64,000 nt of DNA from Bacillus sp. FSL K6-3431 (lineage in GTDB: Bacteria; Bacillota; Bacilli; Bacillales; Bacillaceae_C): positions 1,550,001-1,614,000 of the forward strand of contig NZ_JBBOCT010000001.1 of NCBI RefSeq assembly GCF_038002605.1, in the 5' to 3' direction. Each line of letters starts with the position of its first letter. Position 1 is the stretch's first letter. Below are positions 52,561 to 61,070 of this stretch, one piece after another. Both the position numbers and the translations under genes were made by a program. Under the pieces are notes generated by a model. That model was not told where the DNA came from, searched no databases, and saw nothing but the letters and a program-made list of their open reading frames with translations.

Positions 52561-53418
52561 ATGAAAATTAAACTATTCGCTGACAGTGCCTCAGATTTAC
52601 CTTTATCCTTTTTCGAAGAAAATAACGTAGGATTATTTCCTTTACAAGTACATATAGACAATAACGACTATAAGGATTTACAAACAATCAAACCGGAACA
52701 AATATATGAAAAAATTAGATCCGGCAAAATGCCTAAAACATCGCAAGTGTCACCGCAATATTTCGAAGAGCAATTTACCAATTTAGCAAAGTCTGATGAA
52801 ACGGGTATATATATTGCGTTTTCTTCAGAACTTTCCGGAACTTATCAAACAGCAGTAATGATCCGTGATCAAGTAAAGGAGACATATCCAAACTTGGATT
52901 TAACGATCATTGATTCAAAAAGTGCTTCCCTAGGGCTTGGATTAGTTGTCCTAGCCGCTGCAGAGCAAATCAAAAATGGCGCGTCGAAAGAAGAGATTAT
53001 TAATGAAGCTATTTTTCGCTGTAGCCATATGGAACACTTATTCACTGTTGAAGACCTCGATTTCCTAGCAAGAGGAGGTCGCCTATCTAAAGCATCTGCA
53101 TTTCTCGGTGGTTTATTAAATATTAAACCACTCTTACATGTGGAAGATGGTAAACTTGTTCCAATTGAAAAGATTCGTGGTAAGAAAAAGCTAATAAAAA
53201 GAATTCTTGATGTAATAGAAGAACGTGGAGCAGACCTTAATAATCAAATAATCGGCATTAGCCATGGTGATGATGAAGCTACAGCTCTAGAAGTAAAAAA
53301 AATGATCGAAGATCGTTTTGGCACGCAAAAGTTTTATATTAATTTAATTGGTGCTGTTATTGCATCACACGCAGGACCTGGCACCCTTGCTCTATTCTTC
53401 TTGAATGAAAAAAAATGA
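52561..53418 (+). CDS. DegV/FakB family fatty-acid-binding protein (YitS-like)
   Basis: A 285-residue DegV protein. It starts MKIKLFADSASDLPLSFFEE and has SQVSPQYFEEQF, FSSELSGTYQTAVM, IDSKSASLGLGL and EDLDFLARGGRLSKASAFLG (split here). DegV/FakB proteins hold a fatty acid for phosphorylation by FakA. The B. subtilis homologue at this place is YitS. ATG 52561 follows AAAGGTGA by 6 nt; a GTG at 52552 lies within that site. Confidence 0.87.
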   Translation: MKIKLFADSASDLPLSFFEENNVGLFPLQVHIDNNDYKDLQTIKPEQIYEKIRSGKMPKTSQVSPQYFEEQFTNLAKSDETGIYIAFSSELSGTYQTAVMIRDQVKETYPNLDLTIIDSKSASLGLGLVVLAAAEQIKNGASKEEIINEAIFRCSHMEHLFTVEDLDFLARGGRLSKASAFLGGLLNIKPLLHVEDGKLVPIEKIRGKKKLIKRILDVIEERGADLNNQIIGISHGDDEATALEVKKMIEDRFGTQKFYINLIGAVIASHAGPGTLALFFLNEKK

Positions 53419-53473
53419 TTTCTTCTTCATCTGGATATACTAACACTTACCCAGATTGGAAAGGAGTAATCGC

Positions 53474-53608
53474 ATGAGATACAACACATCTGATAATGAT
53501 AAAAAAGCAAAAGATAATCAAGCAAAAAGAGAAGAAAAAAATATTCTTCATGAAAAAAATCGTAAAACTGGTAAAGATCAATACGCTAAGAAAACGGATC
53601 ATCTATAA
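53474..53608 (+). CDS. DUF3941-type small protein, 44 residues
   Basis: A hydrophilic peptide, MRYNTSDNDKKAKDNQAKRE, ending TGKDQYAKKTDHL. The TSDNDKK start and KKTDHL end match my memory of DUF3941 proteins of Bacillus. AAGGAG lies 7 nt upstream and a strong terminator follows. It may be co-transcribed with the DegV gene 55 nt upstream. Function unknown. Confidence 0.72.
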   Translation: MRYNTSDNDKKAKDNQAKREEKNILHEKNRKTGKDQYAKKTDHL

Positions 53609-53618
53609 TGTTTTTATG

Positions 53619-53660
53619 AACGTGAAGGGAAATGGCCATTTCCCTTCACGTTCTTTTTCG
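53619..53660 (+). terminator. Terminator of the DUF3941-type gene
   Basis: AACGTGAAGGGAAATGG and CCATTTCCCTTCACGTT form a perfect 17-bp stem, followed by CTTTTTCGTTTATTTTTT. Confidence 0.9.
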
Positions 53661-53751
53661 TTTATTTTTTACCCATCATACGAATAAAAAGGGAAAAACA
53701 GGGTAAATCATATATGTACCGTTTCTGAATTTTTTGGAGGAGTGATTTAAC

Positions 53752-54615
53752 ATGAGTGGACAAGAGAAACAAACTTTGCCTAAGCAAACTCAAGATCATC
53801 AGCCTGGCGTAGAAACAAAAATGAATCCAGAACCTAAGTCAGTAGATCCATCTTATAAAGCTAGTGGAAAATTAGCTGGGAAAGTAGCTATTATAACAGG
53901 TGGTGACAGCGGAATCGGGAAATCAGTTGCTATTTATTTTGCCAAAGAAGGCGCCGATGTTGCAATCTGCTATTTAGAAGAAGATGACGATGCAGAGACA
54001 ACGAAACAGCTTGTAGAACAAGAAGGAAGAAAATGTCTCTTAATCCGCGGAGATGTTGGCCAAGAAAGCCATTGTATAAATATAGTGGGACAAGTCATTG
54101 GCACGTTTAATAAAATTGACATCCTTGTCAATAATGCAGGTGAACAACATCCACAAAACAGTTTATTAGATATTACCGAAGACCAGCTTGAAAAAACTTT
54201 TCGCACAAATATTTACTCCTTCTTCTTTTTAACAAAAGCAACGCTTCCTCATTTACAACAAGGGAGCTCCATTATTAATACTGCTTCCATCACGGCATAT
54301 AAAGGCAGCCAAAACTTAATTGATTATTCGTCTACAAAAGGAGCAATTGTTTCCTTTACACGGTCTTTATCCCAATCTCTCGCAAAAGATGGGATTCGCG
54401 TAAATGCTGTTGCGCCTGGACCAATCTGGACTCCGCTTATTCCTTCCACCTTTACTGCTGAGGAAGTGAGTAAGTTTGGTGCAAGTAGCCCATTGGGACG
54501 ACCGGGTCAACCGGCGGAACTTGCATCAGCATATGTGTATCTAGCCAACGAAGATTCAAGCTATGTAACTGGCCAAACAATCCATGTGAATGGTGGTGAA
54601 GTAGTAAATGGATGA
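53752..54615 (+). CDS. NAD(P)-dependent short-chain dehydrogenase (YhdF/YhxC-like)
   Basis: A 287-residue SDR with an N-terminal extension (Gln/Pro-rich, about 40 residues) typical of the YghA/YhdF group. Cofactor motif TGGDSGIGKSVAIYFAKEG, NNAGEQHPQNS, Ser in NTASITAYKGS and Tyr-Lys in YSSTKGAIVSFTRSL. Such enzymes are general-stress oxidoreductases of unclear substrate. GGAGGAG precedes the ATG. Confidence 0.88.
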   Translation: MSGQEKQTLPKQTQDHQPGVETKMNPEPKSVDPSYKASGKLAGKVAIITGGDSGIGKSVAIYFAKEGADVAICYLEEDDDAETTKQLVEQEGRKCLLIRGDVGQESHCINIVGQVIGTFNKIDILVNNAGEQHPQNSLLDITEDQLEKTFRTNIYSFFFLTKATLPHLQQGSSIINTASITAYKGSQNLIDYSSTKGAIVSFTRSLSQSLAKDGIRVNAVAPGPIWTPLIPSTFTAEEVSKFGASSPLGRPGQPAELASAYVYLANEDSSYVTGQTIHVNGGEVVNG

Positions 54616-54662
54616 GAATGCCTGGACAAGGCATGGAGGCAAAAAAACTATATCTGTATAAA

Positions 54663-54708
54663 AAATAAGGATGAGCTCCTAATATAATGAAGGAGCCATC
54701 CTTATTTT
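54663..54708. terminator. Terminator between the SDR gene and the amylase-like gene
   Basis: AAATAAGGATGAGCTCCT and AGGAGCCATCCTTATTT form a long stem with a single mismatch, followed by TTTATTTT on the plus side. It touches the stop of the minus-strand gene, so it serves both directions. Confidence 0.85.
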
Positions 54709-56199
54709 TTATTTTATCGGGCGGTTTTTACCGCGTTTCCATACAATATACATAAATAGTACAAATAAACCGAAAACAGCTATTAACGCAAAAATAAACA
54801 AGATGTTAATACCACTTTTTTCTGTCATTTTATAAATCTCTGCGGATTCTCTTTCCACGACAATTTTGTATTTACCGTTGTCACTTCGAACCAAATCCGT
54901 ACCTAGCAACCCTCTTAATTCTTTATTATCTTCCAATTGATCAGCTGAAATTAACGCGCTACTATCTTTGGTAGTATTATTGATAGCAAGCACCACTGTA
55001 TCTTCCTTATATTGGCGTTTAATAATTGCCATCCCATTATTTTCATATAATAACTCCCAAGTACCTTTCGTTAATGCCGGTTGGTTCCTTCTAACTTCCC
55101 CTACGGTAGTAATATGATCAATTAACTCGGGATCGGTCCTAAAATTCATCGTTTGTCGATTTTCCGGTGCTTGTCCCCCATCTACTGCAATTTCGGAAGC
55201 ATAATATACAACTGGAATTTCTGGTTGTGCAAATAAATAGGTTAAAGCAAGTTTCCAGCGTATACCTGGAAATTCATTTTCATTCACCATATCTCTTGTA
55301 TAACGCTCCATATTGGCATGATCAAAAAAAGCAGTCATTAATGCTGGTTTCTCATATGTGGCTTCATTTTGCTCCCACACATCAATTACAGGTTGTAGTG
55401 AACGATCAGGTTTCGAAAAAGCTTCTCTTAGTGGTCGATTAAGTGGTACATCACCCATACTATCAATTCCCGCATTTAAATATTCACTAATCGCTGTTTG
55501 ATCTTGAGAAGCATCTGAAGTTGTACCCATTAAGAAAATACTAGGATTTTCTGCTTTTACGCTTGCTGAAAACTCTTGCCAAAATTCAATAGGTCCTTCA
55601 TTTACATCAGTCATCACAAACCCGTCTAAGCCAGTTTCTATCACCCACCAATTAGCAACATCTATAAAATATTGTTGCACTTCAGGCATACTAAGATCTG
55701 GTGTCGGGAATCCTTCGGTATTTGTTTGGATCCATGCTTGTTCATCTGTCACCCACGGATGACTTTTCCCAAGTTGGTTTACAGGAAACTCGACCAAGAT
55801 TTTCATACCACGGTCGGATATATCTTGCACTAGTTCTTTGAATTTCTCTATCGTTCCGAAGTGTTCTTCCGGTTTAAAATAATCGATAATCCATTCGCCA
55901 TGATAGCCGTTTTCCTCATTATCAAATATCGAAGATAACTGGATCGTATTGAATCCCATCTCTTGTATGTAATCGAGTTTATCGATTATTCCTTGAAAAT
56001 CACCGCCATGATAGCGAAGTGGTTCCTTTAGATTAATGTCATAATCATTTTTATTGTCACCATTATTGAACCGATCTACCATTAATGAATAAACGATTGC
56101 TTCATCCCATGGCTTTGCAACTTTTTTCTCGGCGTTTACTGAAAAAGCGGAAAAAAGTAAAGTTAACATGAGGGTTAGGCTTAATATTTTCTTATACAC
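54709..56199 (-). CDS. Membrane-anchored GH13 alpha-amylase homologue lacking catalytic residues
   Basis: A 496-residue protein with a signal peptide (ILSLTLMLTLLFSAFSVNA) and a C-terminal membrane helix (INILFIFALIAVFGLFVLFM) followed by a short basic cytosolic tail. In between is a full GH13 barrel (YSLMVDRFNNGDNKNDYD, YHGGDFQGIIDKLDYIQEMG). The four GH13 motifs are altered. Motif I DxxxNH reads EFPVNQ; the nucleophile motif GFRLDxxxH reads GFVMTDVNE (Asp to Thr); the acid/base GE reads GT in FLMGTTSD; and NHD reads HAN in FFDHANMERY. It is probably a non-catalytic wall-facing carbohydrate-binding or structural protein. Start GTG with GGGAGG upstream. Confidence 0.85.
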   Translation of the reverse strand: MYKKILSLTLMLTLLFSAFSVNAEKKVAKPWDEAIVYSLMVDRFNNGDNKNDYDINLKEPLRYHGGDFQGIIDKLDYIQEMGFNTIQLSSIFDNEENGYHGEWIIDYFKPEEHFGTIEKFKELVQDISDRGMKILVEFPVNQLGKSHPWVTDEQAWIQTNTEGFPTPDLSMPEVQQYFIDVANWWVIETGLDGFVMTDVNEGPIEFWQEFSASVKAENPSIFLMGTTSDASQDQTAISEYLNAGIDSMGDVPLNRPLREAFSKPDRSLQPVIDVWEQNEATYEKPALMTAFFDHANMERYTRDMVNENEFPGIRWKLALTYLFAQPEIPVVYYASEIAVDGGQAPENRQTMNFRTDPELIDHITTVGEVRRNQPALTKGTWELLYENNGMAIIKRQYKEDTVVLAINNTTKDSSALISADQLEDNKELRGLLGTDLVRSDNGKYKIVVERESAEIYKMTEKSGINILFIFALIAVFGLFVLFMYIVWKRGKNRPIK

Positions 56200-56267
56200 T
56201 TACATTTACCTCCCAACTTCTTTTGCTCTCCAGTTAATACATCTATTTAAAGCTGAATTTTCACAAG

Positions 56268-56293
56268 AAAAACCGCACAGTGGCGGTTTCCCC
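56268..56293 (-). terminator. Terminator of yisL
   Basis: On the minus strand AAACCGCC and the facing GCGGTTT pair around a short loop, followed by TTCTTG. It lies about 20 nt after the stop. Confidence 0.7.
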
Positions 56294-56310
56294 TTATGAA
56301 TTATCAAATT

Positions 56311-56682
56311 CTACTTGATCCACCACCATCCGAGCGGCAGTTTGACCCCAAGGAAGAATGTTGCTGCCAATGCCACGATGAATATCACCCAGAATACTCC
56401 AGCTCTTTTCCCTTTTACCGTTTTTACAAGAATCATTTCAATCATCGAAATAACAACAAGACCACCTAGAAATTTCATACCGTATAACATTGCATCTATA
56501 CTACTATGTCTCGCAAATAATATAGCACCTGTTGCAATAATCAATAGGTAAAATAGTCTTAAAACCATATGGACTATTTTCGTTGCCTTTTTATTACCGC
56601 TCTTATGTAAAAAGAGTGCTACAACAAATAAAATTAATGCGATTGCCCAAGTAGCTATATGAGCATGTGTATTATCTAACAT
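56311..56682 (-). CDS. yisL: UPF0344 membrane protein YisL
   Basis: A 123-residue protein with four hydrophobic helices. It starts MLDNTHAHIATWAIALILFV and contains HMVLRLFYLLIIATGAIL, YGMKFLGGLVVISMIEM and a Trp-rich end (LGWWWIK). This matches YisL (UPF0344) and its neighbour yisK, as in B. subtilis. Function unknown. GGAGTGAAG lies upstream of the ATG. Confidence 0.86.
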   Translation of the reverse strand: MLDNTHAHIATWAIALILFVVALFLHKSGNKKATKIVHMVLRLFYLLIIATGAILFARHSSIDAMLYGMKFLGGLVVISMIEMILVKTVKGKRAGVFWVIFIVALAATFFLGVKLPLGWWWIK

Positions 56683-56774
56683 CTCTTCACTCCTCCAAAG
56701 TCGACATGCTTATATCGTCTTTTAGTATGAATCTATCTTACCATAATTTGTTTTTCCACAAGTACGTAATACCT

Positions 56775-57671
56775 TTATTTCACAATATTGTTCAATTTAC
56801 CGATTCCTTCAATTGTAATTTCAATTTCGTCACCGCTTGACAAATATCGAGGTGGTTTAAAACCCTTTCCAACGCCTGCAGGTGTTCCAGTTGCAATAAT
56901 ATCACCGGGCTCAAGTGTCATCCCAGCAGATAAAACAGAAATAATTTCATCGATCGGAAAAATAAAATGCTTTGTATTAGAATCCTGTCTGATTTCTCCG
57001 TTAACCGAGGTCATTATTTTTATTTGATTCGGATTCGGTAGTTCGTCTTTCTGAACGATCCAAGGCCCAATGGGGCAGGATGTATCCAAACTTTTTCCAA
57101 TAAAAAATTGTTTGTGGCGAGTCTGTAAATCTCTTGCAGTAATATCATTTAGTATCGTATAGCCAAAAATATAATCAAAAGCTTTAGCCCTCTCGATTTC
57201 CCTTCCTTTTTTTCCAATGATTATAGCTAATTCGCCTTCGTAATCTAGTTCAGAAGTAATTTGACCATGGGCACTAATTTGATTTTCATGTCCTGTAACA
57301 GCTGTTGGCGCCTTCGTAAATACCATAAGATGCTCAGGTATATCTGCTTCGCTTCCCATTTCAATTGCATGATCTCGATAATTTTTACCTACACACATAA
57401 TATTTTTCCTTGGTGTTGGAAGCGGAGAAAGCCAACTGATTTTTTCAAAAGGTATTAAATATTTTGCAGCGTCACTCAATTTCCCCCACTCAAGTAAATC
57501 TTTCATAAGCTGGATACATTCAGAGCCACCTTCTATTATTCCTTGAATCGAAGTCGGGCAATTTATCTGTTTATCTTTAGCCATTTGTACCATATCCCAC
57601 ACATTTGACTCTGTTTCATCCACAATTCCATATCGTTCTTCTTGATTAAGTATAAAGCTCATCCATTTCAA
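56775..57671 (-). CDS. yisK: Fumarylacetoacetate hydrolase family protein YisK
   Basis: A 298-residue FAH-fold enzyme. It has CVGKNYRDHAIEMGSEADIP, the metal-binding DYEGELAIIIGKKGREI, NDITARDLQTRHKQFFIGKS (split) and GDIIATGTPAGVGKG. B. subtilis YisK has been described as an oxaloacetate decarboxylase that also affects cell shape. The TTG start is supported by GGGGTG 7 nt upstream; ATG three codons later is possible. Confidence 0.88.
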   Translation of the reverse strand: MKWMSFILNQEERYGIVDETESNVWDMVQMAKDKQINCPTSIQGIIEGGSECIQLMKDLLEWGKLSDAAKYLIPFEKISWLSPLPTPRKNIMCVGKNYRDHAIEMGSEADIPEHLMVFTKAPTAVTGHENQISAHGQITSELDYEGELAIIIGKKGREIERAKAFDYIFGYTILNDITARDLQTRHKQFFIGKSLDTSCPIGPWIVQKDELPNPNQIKIMTSVNGEIRQDSNTKHFIFPIDEIISVLSAGMTLEPGDIIATGTPAGVGKGFKPPRYLSSGDEIEITIEGIGKLNNIVK

Positions 57672-57687
57672 TATTTTTCACCCCAAT

Positions 57688-58857
57688 TTATTTATTGACT
57701 TTTCCGTAAGTTAGGTAACGCCATACATTTTCAACTGGACCATATCGGAACTTCGATAACCACATTTCAGCAATTATTACTTGGATAATATAAATCGCCA
57801 CTGCAAGCCATGTGGCAGTCGACATCGAAACTTGTCCATATAAACCAAATCCATAGCTGTAAAAAATCAGTGTTCCAATAAGTGATTGCATTAAATATAC
57901 CGTAATGGACATTCTTCCTGTGGAAGCAATTGGTTTTAACAGTTTTGCTGAGATCTTATTATTCATTATTAAAATGATACACGCGATATAGGCGATTCCT
58001 AATATTGGTCCACCAATCATGTCTTGAATATATTGAATACTAATTGTTGGTGTTGTATAAAATGGTAACATTTTTATTGCTATTCCTAATGGTAAAGCGC
58101 TTAATAGAATAATCAACCATCTTAATTTTTGTTTGTTTGCATTTTGAAGCCAATGAAGCTTTGCTGCACCTGCGCCAATCATCATTAAAGGTAATATGAT
58201 AAAGCTAAATAATATGATTGCGCCAATCCCTGAGTTAATCGACCAGTCTGCATAACGCTGGACAGTAATTTCCCAAAAGGTGCCTGTAGCATATGTATCT
58301 GCCGAAGTTTGCAAACTATGAATATCAGTATAATCAGCAAGTGTTCCATCATCAAATAATGATGCTACTAATAATAATGCACCCATCAATAATTGTGGTA
58401 AAAGGTATAATGTAAAACCTATTCCTAACAAAATAGGGCCGGAAAATCTAAGAAAAAGTAATAGTAATAAACCCATGATTGCATATGTAATTAAAATATC
58501 ACCGTACCAGATGAGAAACGCATGAACGATCCCGAATAATAACAAAACAATTAATCTTCTAATACTTATTTTCCAAAATGATATGCCTTTTATTTTGGAC
58601 CTTTCTTGCATGATAACTAGCCCATAACCAAACATCATCGCAAAGATTGGATAAAAACTTCCTTGAACGAAAATATCGATCCACGTATAAACCGTTAAAT
58701 CATCGTATTTGAACCACTCATAAGGATTGTAATAACTAAATGGGGAATGAAAGCTGATCATATTGACGAGTAATATCCCTAATAATGAAAATCCCCTTAG
58801 TACATCTAGTGAATGAATTCTCTCCCTGGAACCAATTGGCTCCATTGCTGTGCGCAT
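57688..58857 (-). CDS. DUF418 family membrane protein (YeiB/YxaH-like)
   Basis: A 389-residue protein with about 10 helices. The N-terminal motif RIHSLDVLRGFSLLGILLVN and the C-terminal DUF418 block (STGRMSITVYLMQSLIGTL, WLSKFRYGPVENVWRYLTYG) are diagnostic. Relatives are heparan-acyltransferase-like membrane proteins of unknown function. ATG 58857 follows GGGAGGAAG; an ATG-like start at 58896 would lie before that site. Confidence 0.85.
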   Translation of the reverse strand: MRTAMEPIGSRERIHSLDVLRGFSLLGILLVNMISFHSPFSYYNPYEWFKYDDLTVYTWIDIFVQGSFYPIFAMMFGYGLVIMQERSKIKGISFWKISIRRLIVLLLFGIVHAFLIWYGDILITYAIMGLLLLLFLRFSGPILLGIGFTLYLLPQLLMGALLLVASLFDDGTLADYTDIHSLQTSADTYATGTFWEITVQRYADWSINSGIGAIILFSFIILPLMMIGAGAAKLHWLQNANKQKLRWLIILLSALPLGIAIKMLPFYTTPTISIQYIQDMIGGPILGIAYIACIILIMNNKISAKLLKPIASTGRMSITVYLMQSLIGTLIFYSYGFGLYGQVSMSTATWLAVAIYIIQVIIAEMWLSKFRYGPVENVWRYLTYGKVNK

Positions 58858-58941
58858 ATTCCACTTCCTCCCTAATGCAGCTACTGATTGCCGCAACCTT
58901 TATTTCTCTTTTCTTCCATTGTAACTTCTAGGCGTTTTTAT

Positions 58942-58969
58942 CACAAATTCTTATTCTTCTCATAAAATA
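58942..58969 (+). promoter_or_regulatory. Sigma-K-like promoter of the gerP operon
   Basis: CAC (58942-58944) followed after 16 nt by CATAAAATA (58961-58969) fits the sigma-K pattern, 38 nt upstream of gerPA. In Bacillus the gerP operon is expressed in the mother cell late in sporulation. Confidence 0.6.
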
Positions 58970-59006
58970 CGGTAGATCTATTTACAATGAAAGGATGTGA
59001 ACGGCC

Positions 59007-59228
59007 ATGCCGGGTTTCGTCGGAGCCGTTCAAATAATCAGCATCGGTTCTGCTGCTGTTTTTCATATTGGTGATGTCTTTCAAATTAATCCAATATCTA
59101 ATGCAAAAACGTTTGCAGGTGCGGGTTCATTCAATACGGGCGATGAAGTAAAAATAACGAACGAATACTCATCCACAAACACGTATGATAGTGACGGCGT
59201 CGATCAAGCAACGCTTTTCAATCTTTAA
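59007..59228 (+). CDS. gerPA: Spore germination protein GerPA
   Basis: A 73-residue protein, MPGFVGAVQIISIGSAAVFH followed by IGDVFQINPISNAKTFAGAG. It is a paralogue of GerPF at the other end of the operon. GerP proteins help small germinants pass through the coat. GAAAGGATGTG precedes the ATG. Confidence 0.93.
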   Translation: MPGFVGAVQIISIGSAAVFHIGDVFQINPISNAKTFAGAGSFNTGDEVKITNEYSSTNTYDSDGVDQATLFNL

Positions 59229-59262
59229 CATTTTGAAGATGTCACACAAGGGGGATTAAACC

Positions 59263-59478
59263 TTGGTCATCAATGTACAACAAACCATTCATATACAGAT
59301 GATAAAAATTGGCGGGATCACCAATTCCTCTGTATTTCAAATCGGCACATCTGGAATAATTACACCTGCTTCTTATTTATATAATACTGGACAATTTACA
59401 GGTCCAGCTCCAGAGACAATGAAGGTAGGTGAAAAAGTGACAGAAGAATTAGAACAGGCAAGCTTTGTGCCACTATAA
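59263..59478 (+). CDS. gerPB: Spore germination protein GerPB
   Basis: A 71-residue protein with QTIHIQMIKIGGITNSSVFQ and IGTSGIITPASYLYNTG; the SSVFxIG motif recurs in GerPD and GerPE. The start is TTG with GGGGGA 7 nt upstream. A family-3 repeat lies directly after its stop codon, before gerPC. Confidence 0.91.
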   Translation: MVINVQQTIHIQMIKIGGITNSSVFQIGTSGIITPASYLYNTGQFTGPAPETMKVGEKVTEELEQASFVPL

Positions 59479-59574
59479 AGTGAACTCATTCAGCAAGCTG
59501 AAATTAAGTGGGTATTCCCTCCAACCTGATTGGCAACTCCCACCCCGAGCGGGAGTCTAAAACCTAAAAAAAGA
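59479..59574 (+). repeat. Dispersed repeat family 3, copy inside the gerP operon
   Basis: AGTGAACTCATTCAGCAAGC, TGAAATTAAGTGGGTATTCC, CTCCAACCTGATTGGC, then CCCACCCCGAGCGGGAG and a final CCTAAAAAAAGA. It follows the gerPB stop and precedes gerPC. Compared with 42161-42249 the first 20 nt and the end are most similar. Confidence 0.55.
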
Positions 59575-59608
59575 TCAATATAAAATAATACCTGGGGGCG
59601 GTGATGAA

Positions 59609-60220
59609 TTGGAGCCACAATATTATTTTCAACAATTATATGATTGCATAAATAAGCAGCAAGAAGAAATAATGAGATTACAAGCAGGATTGGCCCGATT
59701 AACAAAAGATGTGAAAAAGCTTAATAAAACTCCTAGTATTACTGTTGAAAAACTTGAATATAAATTTGATCAGTTAAAAGTTGAAACACTGGAAGGAACA
59801 CTTAATATCGGTCTAAACCCAGCAGATTTAAAACAAATTGAAGATTTAGCTGTTCCACCTTCGTCACCCCCTGCACCAATAAAATCCGACGCAGAGTTCA
59901 ATGAATTACTTGCTAATAGACTGAACCAATATATTGAAGGTGACCTAAAACAGATTATTTATGAAGTAGAAGAACAGACAGGAGCCAAACTCAGCCCTCA
60001 ACATCTTTCTATGATTCAAGAGGATTTACGTAAACAGCTTCCGGCTCGAACAGAACATTATATTCAATTTTTCACCAAACAGTCTGGTAAAAAATTGCCT
60101 GAAGAAAATTTGCTAGATAAATTATATCAAACGATGACAATGGATATGAATCAGGCTGTTCGAACATTCATATCGCAAAGTAATAGTAATAAGAAAGGAA
60201 TAGATAATGATGGAACTTAA
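59609..60220 (+). CDS. gerPC: Spore germination protein GerPC
   Basis: A 203-residue protein. The N-terminal part (MEPQYYFQQLYDCINKQQEE to VKKLNKTPSI) is a coiled coil, followed by KLEYKFDQLKVETLEGTLNIG and GLNPADLKQIEDLAV, the GerPC signature, and a helical C-terminus. The start is TTG, 4 nt after GGCGGTGA. It overlaps gerPD by 14 nt. Confidence 0.9.
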   Translation: MEPQYYFQQLYDCINKQQEEIMRLQAGLARLTKDVKKLNKTPSITVEKLEYKFDQLKVETLEGTLNIGLNPADLKQIEDLAVPPSSPPAPIKSDAEFNELLANRLNQYIEGDLKQIIYEVEEQTGAKLSPQHLSMIQEDLRKQLPARTEHYIQFFTKQSGKKLPEENLLDKLYQTMTMDMNQAVRTFISQSNSNKKGIDNDGT

Positions 60221-60386
60221 TGTTGTTAATCGTGAGCTATCAGTAGATGAAATTCATATTACAGGTGTAACAACCTCCTCTTTATTTTTAATTGGGGATG
60301 CCAACTCTATTGTGCTTGCATCGACTTTTGATACCCCACCAGAATCATTAATCATCGGACCTTTTGTTCCGTTAACTAAAAGTTAA
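60207..60386 (+). CDS. gerPD: Spore germination protein GerPD
   Basis: A 59-residue protein (58 if the second ATG is used): MMELNVVNRELSVDEIHITG, then TSSLFLIGDANSIVLAS and TFDTPPESLIIGPFVPL. This is the GerPD pattern. It begins inside gerPC with AAGGAATAG upstream and ends 4 nt before gerPE. Confidence 0.92.
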   Translation: MMELNVVNRELSVDEIHITGVTTSSLFLIGDANSIVLASTFDTPPESLIIGPFVPLTKS

Positions 60387-60390
60387 GGCG

Positions 60391-60789
60391 ATGTGTAAAC
60401 GTAATTCTTTTATAAAAAATGTTGATATCAAAAGTATTGAGCTTGGTTCAGTAATGCAAGTAGGAGATTCTGTGCAGCTATCACCTATGAGTAATGTCAT
60501 TGCAGTCAATAGAGAGGTTGAAGTTTTTTATGGTAATGAGGGGAATTTTCAGTTGATTCCGCTTTTTTCTGAACCAATTCCTATCCCAGTTGCTCCTTAC
60601 ACGCTTCCTACCATAAACAAATACAATGAGCTTCCAGATATTAGGATTGGCACAATTGCAATTAAAGGAATATCGGCATCAGCCATCCTTCATGTTGGCA
60701 ATATAGAAAACGCCGTACTGGAATCAAGAATTTGGCACCAGCGACAGCTCACAAAGTCTAATGATCAAAACATTACCCGAAAGGAATGA
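60391..60789 (+). CDS. gerPE: Spore germination protein GerPE
   Basis: A 132-residue protein with two related halves, VDIKSIELGSVMQVGDSVQL and IGTIAIKGISASAILHVGN; both carry the short beta-strand plus xxxVGx motif of the GerP family. A Pro-rich linker joins them. The ATG follows AAGGCG. It works with the other GerP proteins in the coat. Confidence 0.9.
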   Translation: MCKRNSFIKNVDIKSIELGSVMQVGDSVQLSPMSNVIAVNREVEVFYGNEGNFQLIPLFSEPIPIPVAPYTLPTINKYNELPDIRIGTIAIKGISASAILHVGNIENAVLESRIWHQRQLTKSNDQNITRKE

Positions 60790-60795
60790 TATGTT

Positions 60796-61014
60796 ATGCC
60801 TGCTATTGTTGGGCCTGTTCAATTTTTTAATGTTGGGGGTGGTGTAGTCCAGTTTGGTGATACAGCCGTTATTTCCCCAAAAAGCAACTCAAAGGGCACC
60901 ACTGGATCTGGCTCTAATAGCACTGGAGGTTTCGTACTAGCAATCGGTGGAATTAGTGCCAACACGACGATCGATTCAAACTTGGTCGATCAACCAACGA
61001 TTGGAAATAGTTAA
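60796..61014 (+). CDS. gerPF: Spore germination protein GerPF
   Basis: A 72-residue paralogue of GerPA: MPAIVGPVQFFNVGGGVVQF, then GDTAVISPKSNSKGTTGSGS and a C-terminal NLVDQPTIGNS. It is the last gene of gerPABCDEF and is followed by a strong terminator. AAAGGAATG lies upstream of the ATG. Confidence 0.94.
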   Translation: MPAIVGPVQFFNVGGGVVQFGDTAVISPKSNSKGTTGSGSNSTGGFVLAIGGISANTTIDSNLVDQPTIGNS

Positions 61015-61024
61015 CAAATACAAT

Positions 61025-61066
61025 AGAAGGTTCCTTTTAAAATAGTAAAAGGAACCTTCTGTTTAT
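61025..61066. terminator. Bidirectional terminator between gerPF and addA
   Basis: AGAAGGTTCCTTTTA and TAAAAGGAACCTTCT form a perfect 15-bp stem with a 6-nt loop; T-rich sequence follows on the plus side and A-rich on the minus side. Confidence 0.85.
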
Positions 61067-61070
61067 TAGA

